A stretch of 13,747 nucleotides of DNA, from contig JADGJA010000622.1 of the NCBI GenBank assembly GCA_027596035.1, forward strand, positions 1 through 13,747, read 5' to 3'. This document shows, in pieces, positions 5,622 through 13,747 of the stretch (its first letter is position 1; each line of letters starts with the position of its first letter). The position numbers were made by a program, and so were the translations under genes. The notes beneath the pieces are model-generated. The model was not told where the DNA came from and searched no databases. It worked only from the letters and a program-made list of their open reading frames with translations. This DNA comes from Thoreauomyces humboldtii. Its lineage: Eukaryota > Chytridiomycota > Chytridiomycetes > Spizellomycetales > Powellomycetaceae.

Positions 5622-8514
5622 ATGTCGGCAAAGAAGCCTGCATCGCGTCCTACCTCGTCAAAGGCCAAACCCACGACAGCCGGTACGACAGCCGCACCCA
5701 CCACATCACCTTCTCGCGCAACCTCTGGAAAACGATCCAACGCAAAACCAAACGTAAAGTCCTCCTCTCAGATCTCTCTCGAATCAAAGTCTCGGAGCGG
5801 GTCTAGGACAAGTCTTCCCCTCGAACCCAACAAGAGCCACGATGAACTCGCAATGGCGGCCCTCCCCGCGCTTCCTATCGGCGGCGCAGAGGAGGTGGTC
5901 GAGGCACCGCAGGTGGACGAGGGCGCAGAGTACGCGAAGAGAGTCGAGGGACTGCCTTTGCCGTATGAGCTTTTGAGAATGGGTTTGAGCAACCTCGGGA
6001 GAAGTCCTGTCGGATTGAAGCAAGTCTTTACGAAACTATCTTTGCCGGTGAGCTTTGTTTCAGCCGAGTGATTCTCAGCGGTCCCCAGAACTAAAGCCCC
6101 CGGTATCGCCAGAACGCGAAACTAAGATCGATTGGTATGCTGAAAAGCTATCCCTTCATACAAACGCTGGAGTTGCCTGGAAACGCAATCTCTGGTACGC
6201 AAAGGCTATACCTTTCGACTGTGGTCCAGCTTAGCTTGACCTCATCAACACCCGGTAGACGTTTCTGTTCTCTCCACCATGAGATATCTTGCTCAGCTCG
6301 ATCTGTCCAACAACAATCTCACGGAGGCCCTGGATTTCGATCCGCCACCGTACAACCTTCAACACGTCGACCTCTCTCGAAATCAGATTGCGGATATAGG
6401 GAATATGGGGAAGCATCGGTTTCTCATGAAGCTGTGCCTGGATCGTAAGTTACTAGGGAAACACTGCCGGAATGCTTTCATGTCCGATTCAGATATCTTT
6501 TTCTCTCATCAAAGGCAATTTGATCCGCACTCTTTCGGGCCTGTCGAACTGCAAGTACCTGACACACCTCAGCCTTGTGAACAACAGCATTTCCACCATC
6601 CAAGGGTTAGAGAACCTTCCATTGCAGTTTCTCGATCTTCGACGAAATCAACTCGCCTCACTCGACGGCATAGAGACCCTCTCCAAACTTGAAGAGCTTC
6701 ACCTCGCCCACAACTCCATCACAGACCTCTCCCCACTTACATCCCTGGCGTCCATCCGTCTCCTCTCGGCACCATCAAACGCCATCGAAACGCTAGCGGA
6801 GATAGTCCCACTCGTGTCCCTCCCTCTGCTGAGGGACCTGGACCTGTCGAACAACCCGTTGGTGAGAGAGGAAGGCTACAGACTGCAGACGGTGTTCCAG
6901 CTATCCCAGCTCCACGTGTTGGACGCCCTCCCCGTCAGTCCGGAGGAGAAGGTCAAAGCCGTCAACGTCTACAATCCTCCCCCGAGCGTGGTGGCGAGCG
7001 TCCAGCACGCGGCTATGCTCAAGAGCTGGGGGTTGAGGCAGATGGTCGTCATCAACAAGGTCGATCTCATGAGGGCGAAGAGACTGAGACCTGTCGTCCT
7101 GTGCGGTCCCAGTGGGGTCGGAAAAAGGTGAGAAGAGAACTTGGTCTCATGAAAGAAATCGCTACACTGACATCGTCTTCTTCCTTTTCGTTTCAGGACC
7201 CTTGCAACTCGCTTGATTCAAACCCATCCATCTGTTTATGGTCTCGCCATCTCTCATACCACTCGACCGCCACGCCCAGACGAGGTAGATGGCGTGCACT
7301 ATCATTTCACGACACGGGCGAGGATGGAAGAGATGGTCGAGAACGGCGAGTTCGTACAAGCCGTGGTACTGTTTGGAGAGTACTACGGTGTCAGTATCGC
7401 CGCACTTGACAGGGTCACGGAGGCAGGGAAGATCGCCGTCATGTGTTTGGAGCTTGACGTAAGTATCAAAGACAAGATGCCATATGGTTTCCCCACGAGG
7501 TGACAGTTCCTGATGTCATTTCCATGGCGCATCGTTTAGGGTGTCTTGACGCTGAAGCGGTCACCGCTGAAATGCTACTACGTGCACGTGTTGGCTCCCG
7601 ACATGCTCGTCTTGCAGAGTCGGCTCGAGACGCGGTTTCCTCAACCGCGCGGGATGGTGTCCGCGCAGGACGAGTTCGAGAACGAGAGCATTCCGGACGC
7701 CAGCACTCCCGATCTGATGACCAAGGATGAAGCTGATCGGAGCAGCATTGCGGAGAATGACGACGGACAGCATGAGGCAGAGAACGAGCAGGCGAACTTC
7801 GAGGACACAGAGGAGACGGCTTTTGGCGACCATCTCGACGAGACCAATACAAGGATCAGCTCACCGGTGTCCGGAGGACTCCAACAAGAGGGCTTGTCCA
7901 TACCCTCTACACCGCAACCGGTACAACTAGGTGAAGACGATGAAAACGCGCAAAACCCAGAGGAAAATCCCGCGGACGAGAAGGAGGAGGAGGAGGAGGA
8001 GGAGGAGGAGGAGCAAGTCATCCAGTTCAACGTAGACAACGCCGTCACTCCCGCCACTCCCATCACTTCCGTGACCCCTGAGACTACCACGTATCTCTTC
8101 GGTTCGCTCCCGGGTCACCCGCAGGTCTTCTCCCCATTCCAGGTCGATCTCGACAACCTCTCCTCCTCCTCTCGAGCCATCACGGCCTCCAACAACACGT
8201 CTCGAAAGGCCTCCTTCCAGCACATGACGGGATCTTCCATCAACTTCCCCCACATCCCCTATCCGGACGACGACCTCCAGGATCAGATCGAGCGACCCAC
8301 CACGGCAATCGTGGAACCACCGCCTGAGGATCAGCTGGATGCCACTTCGCCCCTCCACCGATGGATCGCCAAGGCCGCTCTCACGAGGGACTATGTCGAG
8401 GCGGCGGACATGTTCGACCTTGAGATCTGCAATGAGGACCTGGAAGAGGCGTTTGGGAGGTTGGAGGGGTTCTGCGAGAAGGAGAGATCAAAGAGTGCGG
8501 ACGAAGAGGATTAA
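5622..8514 (+). CDS. LRGUK: LRGUK: leucine-rich repeat and guanylate kinase domain protein
   Basis: Six exons: 5622-6047, 6113-6194, 6259-6444, 6515-7127, 7197-7458, 7540-8514; 847 aa. The joined exons follow animal LRGUK closely: the LGRSPVGLKQV block (about 125-135), then SDS22-type leucine-rich repeats (about 139-370; LDLSNNNLTEALDF, LSLVNNSIS, LHLAHNSITDL), a repeat cap (EEKVKAVNVYNPPP), and a guanylate-kinase domain from about 424. Kinase landmarks are the P-loop GPSGVGKR (429-436), SHTTRPPR (455-462), the HYHF Tyr471 and EYYG (497-500). After LQSRLETR the fold is interrupted by about 235 acidic, low-complexity residues and resumes at about 793-847 (FDLEICNEDLEEAF). ATG 5622 is the first in-frame ATG. 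The first 60 residues are Ser/Thr/Lys-rich. In mammals LRGUK works in basal body, manchette and sperm-tail assembly; a flagellar role here is inferred. It is convergent with the WD40 gene. Confidence 0.92.
6048..6112 (+). other. LRGUK intron 1
   Basis: 65 nt, phase 0, GTGAGC donor, CTAAA branch-like at 6091-6095, GCCAG acceptor. Joins LSLP to NAKLRSIG, matching the LRGUK family length with no gap. The two earlier AGs give either a 31-nt intron or an immediate stop. Confidence 0.88.
6195..6258 (+). other. LRGUK intron 2
   Basis: 64 nt, phase 1, GTACGC donor, TTGAC branch at 6236-6240, GGTAG acceptor. Joins NAIS to DVSVLSTMRYL within a leucine-rich repeat, continuous with the family alignment. 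Confidence 0.88.
6445..6514 (+). other. LRGUK intron 3
   Basis: 70 nt, phase 1, GTAAGT donor, pyrimidine-rich run, CAAAG acceptor. Produces KLCLDRNLIRTLSGL across the junction, a standard repeat spacing. No convincing branch motif seen. Confidence 0.85.
7128..7196 (+). other. LRGUK intron 4
   Basis: 69 nt, phase 2, GTGAGA donor, CTGAC branch at 7167-7171, strong TTTCAG acceptor. It splits the P-loop Arg codon: GPSGVGK-R-TLATRL. Confidence 0.92.
7459..7539 (+). other. LRGUK intron 5
   Basis: 81 nt, phase 0, GTAAGT donor, CTGAT branch at 7510-7514, TTTAG acceptor. Joins CLELD to GVLTLK, equivalent to the guanylate-kinase region around the conserved GV(K/R)xxK segment. Confidence 0.88.
7984..8013 (+). 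repeat. (GAG)10 trinucleotide tract, poly-Glu
   Basis: Ten perfect GAG codons, residues 672-681 of LRGUK, inside the acidic insertion. Uninterrupted triplet repeats are prone to length change, so tract length may vary between strains. Confidence 0.95.
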
Positions 8515-8788
8515 TATATGTATATGTCAGGCCTTGTCTTCAAACAAAGCTGCCTGGAGAGGGTTGGTGCCCGCCATCTTGCAAAGACACGCTTTTGGGC
8601 TCTATGAACCCGGTTCCTCCAGCGGTCGTTCGTCTTCCCATCGATTCGCAAAGAAAGACCCTCGGAACTGCCCTCTCGCCGTGCTCTACATCTCTACACT
8701 ACATGTCGCTAAAAGTTGTGCTGTTTCGTAACCTCCATCCATCTGTCGAAATTCCAATGTGAAATGTGATGCCTTATCAGCACTGCCG
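8515..8788. other. Shared 3' region of convergent LRGUK and WD40 genes
   Basis: 274 bp between the two stop codons. TATATGTATATG follows the LRGUK stop at once and could act as a 3'-end efficiency element. With so little space the two transcripts may overlap antisense. No other gene seen. Confidence 0.55.
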
Positions 8789-11700
8789 TCATACCCACGA
8801 CGACTCGACATCCCACCCAACCCTGTCTCTCCCGCATCTTCCCTTCTCGTTCCACATCTCCACCACCCCGCCGCGATCGTGAACAGTCCAAAGATGGACC
8901 GTCCCCGTCGTTGTCCCGACCGCCAGCCAGTCCTCCTCTATCAAACATCAGAAAACAACACGTCAATGGCTCACATCGCGAGGGGGCCTTCTGCCATCTG
9001 ATCCGACTGCAGTCTTACCAGGTGAAAGGGCCAGAGCGCCGACGGGACCGGAGTGTCCGGTGAGACTCCTAACAAGACAGTCACCGTCTCCCTTCCGGAG
9101 GTCCCACACCCGAACCTCGTTGTCATGTCCCCCCGTTAGGAAGAGACCTCCGGACGTCCAGGTGGCGCAGCTGATGCCGTCTCCTTCGTCACCCGTGCTA
9201 GCCGCTGCATGTTAGAATGGTGCATCAGAAGCACGGACATGATAAGCGGGAGGGATCGGCCATGAATGTGGTGCTATCCTCTTACCTTCGTGACGCAGGC
9301 GTAATGGTCGCTTCCTTTCGGCAAGCAAGGGGACTTTACTGTATCGGATGTCAAAGACGGCAGTGTGAGGTTGTGAAGTTCCGTCCGGATCGGAGCAAGA
9401 GAAGATGTAGCGTTCGCAAGGGCTACAGAAAGGGAAGCAGCGAAAATCAGCATCCCAGTTCATCACACACCTATCGCTTCTCGCGAGCTGGACCCGTGGG
9501 ATTTTTACCTGAATCCAGCGATGTTGACATCTAGCTGCCCGGTCCTGAGCTCCAAGCAGCTTCTCGTTGCTTCACCCGCCACGTCAAAGATCCGCAGGAT
9601 CCCGTCACCGTACTGCGTGAAATGCGCGCCGTTCTCACCCGGCAGGGCCGCATTTCCCGTGACCCCCACGACCGCCCACTTGCCCGAGGGAGACACTTCG
9701 ACCGACGCCACAGCGTTCTCCCCCACGTCCCATGTTGCGAAAAGCTGCGACTTCTGGAGGTCATAAAGCCGTACAACGCCCGAATCGCGTTCGCCTCGTC
9801 GACGTTCGTGGCCAACGATGAGACGGCCAAAGGACGAGACACGGCCAAATGTCACGGTCGTAGCAACTCTATATGCGTCTTGGGAACTTTTAAACGCTAG
9901 TTTAGCAGATCATGCGTAAACAGAGGTCTTTATTCTTGATACATGACTGGGTTTATACCTCGTCTCCTCCGGAAGCAAAGCCGGCGACAAGTCCCCAACC
10001 CGCCACTCTTCATCGTCCGGAAGCTGGAACAAGCCGAAAACCCTCGCGGACCCATCGTACGAAGCTCCGGCGACAACACAGGGTCCCGGGTTCTTGGGCA
10101 TGACCGCCAGCTTTTGAAACCCCATGTTGCGAAACCGTGGAGCACCTAGACGAACGAAGGTCAATAGAGGAGAAGATTCCGAAGCACATCACGGTAACTC
10201 ACGTCTACCCCACTGCCCTTCCATCGCATCGGGCACCTCGGCCACGATCTTCGACCTTCCTGTCAGTGGGTCCCAACCTTTGATCCAAGGATCTCGATCC
10301 CCGACAGTGAAAAGGAACTCGCCATCCGGGTCGAAGCTCATGTCCATGACGCTCGCGTGAAGCATCGCGCCCGTCGGGTGTGTCCATGGATGCGAGACCC
10401 CGTTCTCGCCCACGATGCTTGGGTCGGGCTGGTTCACGTCGACCAACACGCAGCCGCCGGGTTTGTTGTAATTGAGAGAGTGGTCGACGAAATGGGAGGA
10501 TGCAAGAACTAGGTGAGGACCAGGCGGGACTGGAGTTTTCAAGGAGGAAGGCAAGTCTGACGAGTCGGTCCATTGCCTTTGATGGGTGATGGCGAACTGC
10601 ATGGAGGAGACGTGGCCGGATCCCAAGTGGTGTGTAGCGATACGTTCGAGGCGCTTGGTCACTCGCGACCGCATCATCTGGGCAGCAATTCAACATTAGA
10701 CCTTGCTTTCCCCGTCGTATGCTTTGAAAACCCTTATATATCTCTTACCCCCGTGCGTCCGGCATCGGCACCAACATCCATTTCCCGTGATGCGATCAGA
10801 TTCGTGATGCACCGTTTGGGAGCCAGAGGTACCTCCTTCCTTCCTCTCCTCTCTACAACCTGCTGCCGCATCCCAGACCGAGCATCCTTCGCTGCAGTCT
10901 CGATATTCTGAAGGGTCAACCCCGGTCCTTGCTTCTCGTCAACAAGGAGCGCCGTGGGTCCGTCGATCGGTCCAAAGTGAAGATACCGATAACAACGGCC
11001 TGAGAAATCAGTAGAAAAACGACAAGAAATGTAAGAACGTTGAAAGATGAATACAATCAAGTTTTGAAATTGTGTACAGCTCGAGAAACGCCTTCGTCCA
11101 GCTCTCCAAACTCTTTTCGACTCACGTGACGAAAGGTTGACAACATCTGCAACTTCAGAGCTCGGTACGCCGGTCCTGGCAAATGCGAGATTCTCGTCTC
11201 CTGTCGCTCTCGCGAGAGCACCAGCAGCTTGTCGAGTGACATTGACGAGCTTGCGATCTCTATCGAATTTCGAAAAGCGTGTGTGCTGAAAATATCTCGA
11301 TTCAGCGAAGATACCCAACGTTAAGGCGCCAATGGTAAATGGTTGCTGGTCCCGAATCAGGTGATTCGATGATGTTGGAAACGCCGTGTGCGAGTTATTC
11401 AGATTAAGACGCTTGTCCACAGGGCGAACGGTCCTAGGTCGCTTGATCGCCAAGCTGTCCCCTGATGGTGCAGAATGACTCGGAGACTTTCTTTTGATCC
11501 CACGGCGAGAAATTGACTGTGATCCAGGAGGTGTGATGGCTACCGCGCGCTCCAAATTGACCGTATCTACTACAGAACTGACCTCGTCGTCATCTGAGAT
11601 GAGTTCAATATGACTAGGACCCCTGCCAGAGCTCGAAGTAAGATCCCGAAAGGCAGTCGAAGAGCGGTTCATGCTGTGTGCAGCAGCGATCAGAGCTGAG

Positions 11701-13514
11701 AGAGCCGCAGAATTCGCGGTTGCTTTCCTTATAGCCGCGGCAGATGGTGTCACCTTAGGAGATGGCCGATGATCCATCAAAGAGCCGGCAACCCTCGCTT
11801 TGATTTCCGACGTCGTAGAGCCCCTGGGTCTGGCAGATAGGGAGGAGAGAACAGCTGCGAATGATGCAGGCAAGTCCGCCTTCTTTCTCGCAGCCTTCCC
11901 CAAGGTGGTCAAGGGCTCGGCAGAGATACTCGCCGGAAAAGATGGAGCCAATTTTACAGGTGCGGAGGGCCGTGGCAAGACAATGCCCACGAGTTCCTCC
12001 ACGTCCACATTGTCTTCCTCTTCTTCTGAAGAGCTCAGGGACATGTCCATATCCACGTCACTGTCACTGTCCGGTGCGACAAAGATGTATTTTGCGGAAG
12101 ATGGCTCCCACGTGGATGCAACAGAACTTGAAGTCGATTCCCTATCTGCATGAACTGTGTCGCGTGTCGAGACGAGCTCTGATTCTGTCGCTTTGGATAA
12201 ACCTGTAGATTTGTCCTCGCGGAGCGAATTTCGTTTCGTTATGAAAACCTGATGCGTGCGAGCTTCGCCTGGTCCTTTCGAAATTTCCGACTCTGCGCTT
12301 GAATGCTGGCGGGCCGAGGAGGGTGGACCGCGGTAGACAAGCGCGGGAGGGTCCCAGCCCCAGGCTAATTGCAAGTGCGCACGTCCTAGCATGCTTGCGG
12401 CATCTGGGTACATCGACTCGTCTAACAAATCGATCGCACCATCTGATGAGGCTATAGCATCGGACACAAGCGAAGGTGGTGTGCTTGCGAACTTTGTCAT
12501 AGCATCCGAAGCAGAGTCTTTGACATCGGACTTTGAGCCAGTACGAAATTTCCGGATTTTCACCGACACAAGGGGTATAGAGTCGCACATGGCAGGTTGT
12601 GGTGAGACCTTCCGAATTTCCGCGTACTTCGCACTTTTGCCTGCATTCGGTATCGTGGCCAGCACGGAGGGTATACGCTGTGACAAGAAAGTAGGAGACT
12701 GACGTGAATCAGCAGGACCACGGGCATCGAGCTTTTTCAAGTGCCAAGCGGTTTTAGACTTTTTCATGTCCCATGGCGAGCGACGTGACGCCTTGGCTCC
12801 GACTTTCGTTGAATGTTTATTGTGTATTCCGACGACAAGAGAAGCTTTTCGAGCGCGAGGACGTTCTGGCGAGACTGACGGTAACACGAAGGGAGACCTT
12901 CGGATGCCGTGTGGAGATGGGAAAGAGGAGGCTGTGACGCCTGGTGCGGGCGATTTTTTACGATCCGGTCTTTTTGCAGGAACTGGTTTGGTTGCCCGGA
13001 GTTTTCGACGGGTTTGGGTTGGCTCATGCGCTCGTAAGGGCACCGGATTCTTCGGCTGGTGCGAAGGTATTGAGCGTCGTGAACCGGCTACCGGTGAATT
13101 CGAGGGCTGGGACTCGTCCGAGTCCGAGTCAATGACAAACACCTGGCCCTCAAAGGATCGATGCACCGGACCTGAAGCAGTGTGACGCGAAGTTGCTGTA
13201 AAGTCTGACTTTGACTGCCTCAGAGTCCCTTCGCATTGCTGAACACCAGAGGAGAACCGTGAGTGAGGTGCCGAATGGGGACCAGATAGAAGTGGATTGA
13301 CCGGGCGCGACTGAGCCCGGGCAGACGAGGAGACGGGACGCGAGGTTGAGGCTAAGTGGTTCGGTCGCGGCGGTACCTTCTTTGAAGGTTGGCGTGGATG
13401 ATGTGGATGTGGGTGGTGGGGTGCAGTTGGATAGCCTCGTTTGTGGTGAGGGGAAGAAGGTGGGACCTGCGGCCTGTTGGTGAGTGGCTGTGACGGTGGA
13501 CAATCAGGAGGCAT
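8789..13514 (-). CDS. Large WD40-repeat protein with SIM-rich disordered N-terminus
   Basis: Eight exons on the minus strand: 13514-11126, 10999-10749, 10677-10203, 10145-9959, 9868-9509, 9422-9286, 9204-9019, 8937-8789 (TGA); about 1377 aa. Start is the first ATG (13514); the open frame continues upstream only to a TTG. Residues 1-about 770 are Ser/Pro/Arg-rich disorder, with a His/Pro run near the start, hydrophobic-plus-acidic motifs at 125-134, 361-367, 476-490 and 635-644, an acidic run at 493-506, and a likely nuclear signal (RRGIKRK 670-676, KRPR 691-694). Residues about 881-1377 form a WD40 propeller: FDPDGEFLFTVG, VSPSGKWAVVG, SPCERYIFSCSDPDG, EVRVWDLR and DWLAVGTTTGTVHLW are visible blade pieces, about eight in all. 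Probably a nuclear scaffold. The WDLR (with nearby FDIR) fits the WDxR motif of DDB1-CUL4 receptors. No specific orthologue recognised. It is convergent with LRGUK. Confidence 0.82.
8938..9018 (-). other. WD40-gene intron 7
   Basis: 81 nt, phase 1, GTAAGA donor, CTGAT branch at 8947-8951, GATAG acceptor. Joins ALALSP to EEDWLAVGTTTG, completing the last blade. Confidence 0.9.
9205..9285 (-). other. WD40-gene intron 6
   Basis: 81 nt, phase 1, GTAAGA donor, CTGAT branch at 9224-9228, ATGCAG acceptor. Joins LRLRHE to AASTGDEGDGISCATW; the next AG downstream is out of frame. Confidence 0.87.
9423..9508 (-). other. WD40-gene intron 5
   Basis: 86 nt, phase 2, GTAAAA donor, CTGAT branch at 9446-9450, long pyrimidine tract, CTGTAG acceptor. 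Creates DVNIAGFSPCERYIFS, a textbook WD40 strand pair. Confidence 0.9.
9869..9958 (-). other. WD40-gene intron 4 (acceptor uncertain)
   Basis: Phase 2, GTATAA donor. An ATATAG acceptor gives 90 nt and joins LLPEET to RVATTVTFG. An AAAAG acceptor at 9887 is also in frame and would add six residues. TAG is preferred over AAG on general fungal usage. Confidence 0.65.
10146..10202 (-). other. WD40-gene intron 3
   Basis: 57 nt, phase 1, GTGAGT donor, TTGAC branch at 10160-10164, TCTAG acceptor. Joins EGQWGR to RAPRFRNMGFQ. Confidence 0.85.
10678..10748 (-). other. WD40-gene intron 2
   Basis: 71 nt, phase 0, GTAAGA donor, CTAAT branch at 10695-10699, CCCAG acceptor. Joins GADAGRTG to MMRSRVTKRLER, linking the disordered half to the propeller. 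Confidence 0.82.
11000..11125 (-). other. WD40-gene intron 1 (126 nt, stop-free)
   Basis: GTGAGT donor, CTGAT branch at 11007-11011, T-rich tract, CTCAG acceptor, phase 1. It is 42 codons with no stop, which makes the first two exons look like one 932-codon reading frame. The intron translation (rich in Phe, Arg, Ser, Cys) differs from both flanks. Confidence 0.75.
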
Positions 13515-13747
13515 GTGCTTCGACGCTCGCAAGCTGTAGAAGAGAAGAATAAGACGGGGGGAAACGTCTCAAGCAAAACGAAGGAGCGAGCGGTCTTGCA
13601 TGTGCGTGAAGGAAGGGGGTGCTAATGGGGTGGTGAAAGGGTGGGTGAGAGAGGAGTGTGATGGAGAGGGGGAGCGATGTCCGATAGGTCGTACACCCCC
13701 CGACCCCTCTCTCTCTCCTCCTTTTGCCTCTCGCCGAACCTCACCCC
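13515..13747 (-). promoter_or_regulatory. Upstream region of the WD40 gene
   Basis: 233 bp upstream of ATG 13514. It holds a CT-rich plus-strand (AG-rich minus-strand) tract at about 13704-13732, a small upstream ORF, and TTCTACAG close to the ATG that may be the acceptor of a 5'UTR intron. Confidence 0.45.
13569..13601 (-). other. Possible upstream ORF (10 codons plus stop)
   Basis: ATG at 13601 reads MQDRSLLRFA and stops, 54 nt before the main ATG. If transcribed and not spliced out it could lower translation of the WD40 protein. Chance occurrence is quite possible. Confidence 0.25.

Noticed and set aside
5525..5806. 93-codon plus-strand frame overlapping the LRGUK start
   Set aside because: TTG start and a different frame from the LRGUK exon, which is supported by family similarity.
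7641..8090. 149-codon minus-strand Ser-rich frame
   Set aside because: Its poly-Ser is just the antisense reading of the GAG/GAA-rich LRGUK insertion.
8740..8794. GTATGA near the WD40-gene stop as a further donor
   Set aside because: The TGA lies inside this string and the last blade is already complete; no downstream exon with domain content is visible.
8709..8966. 85-codon minus-strand frame at the end of the WD40 gene
   Set aside because: It is shifted relative to the true last exon, which reads a complete WD40 blade after the GATAG acceptor at 8938.
11057..11242. 61-codon minus-strand frame as an alternative WD40-gene exon
   Set aside because: It would need an extra upstream intron with no good donor/branch. 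The GTGAGT donor at 11125 gives a simpler in-frame solution. Mentioned in the findings as residual doubt.
11281..11320. Apparent 29-nt GT...TTTTCAG intron in the first WD40-gene exon
   Set aside because: Far shorter than every other intron here (57-126 nt) and the frame is open without it.

Overview
This window looks like a gene-dense eukaryotic nuclear fragment with GC-rich coding sequence. Introns are short (57-126 nt), GT-AG bounded, and usually carry a CTAAC/CTGAC/CTGAT-type branch site 15-35 nt before the acceptor. This architecture is typical of fungi. One gene is a clear LRGUK orthologue (leucine-rich repeats plus guanylate-kinase domain), a family tied to cilia and flagella and absent from ordinary non-flagellated yeasts and moulds. 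My best guess is therefore a zoosporic (flagellated, chytrid-like) fungus. This is inference; no rRNA or mitochondrial marker is present.

Four protein-coding genes explain nearly everything. (1) 3806-174 (-): an intronless 1210-aa TTI1 homologue, the HEAT-repeat subunit of the Tel2-Tti1-Tti2 (TTT) co-chaperone for PIKKs. (2) 4461-5234 (+): an unrecognised, mostly disordered protein of about 204 aa with two introns and a 7-nt terminal coding exon. It is divergent from TTI1 across a 654-bp promoter region holding a poly(A) tract and two TGAGTCA sites 10 bp apart. (3) 5622-8514 (+): LRGUK, six exons, 847 aa. (4) 13514-8789 (-): one eight-exon gene of about 1377 aa joining a long disordered N-terminal half, rich in SUMO-interacting-like motifs, to a C-terminal WD40 propeller. 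Genes 3 and 4 converge with 274 bp between them.

The most interesting points are these. The LRGUK kinase fold is interrupted at its LID by about 235 acidic residues and resumes only at the extreme C-terminus, with several catalytic positions substituted. The WD40 gene combines up to five SIM-like motifs with a WDxR motif of the kind used by DDB1-CUL4 receptors, suggesting, without proof, a SUMO-reading ubiquitin-ligase adaptor. Several introns are open in frame and hide gene structure: the long 932-codon open frame on the minus strand is not a separate gene but the first part of the WD40 gene.

The genes do not form an operon or an obvious pathway cluster. I see no tRNA, rRNA, transposon, CRISPR array or viral sequence. 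Splice models are read by eye from the sequence and need transcript support.
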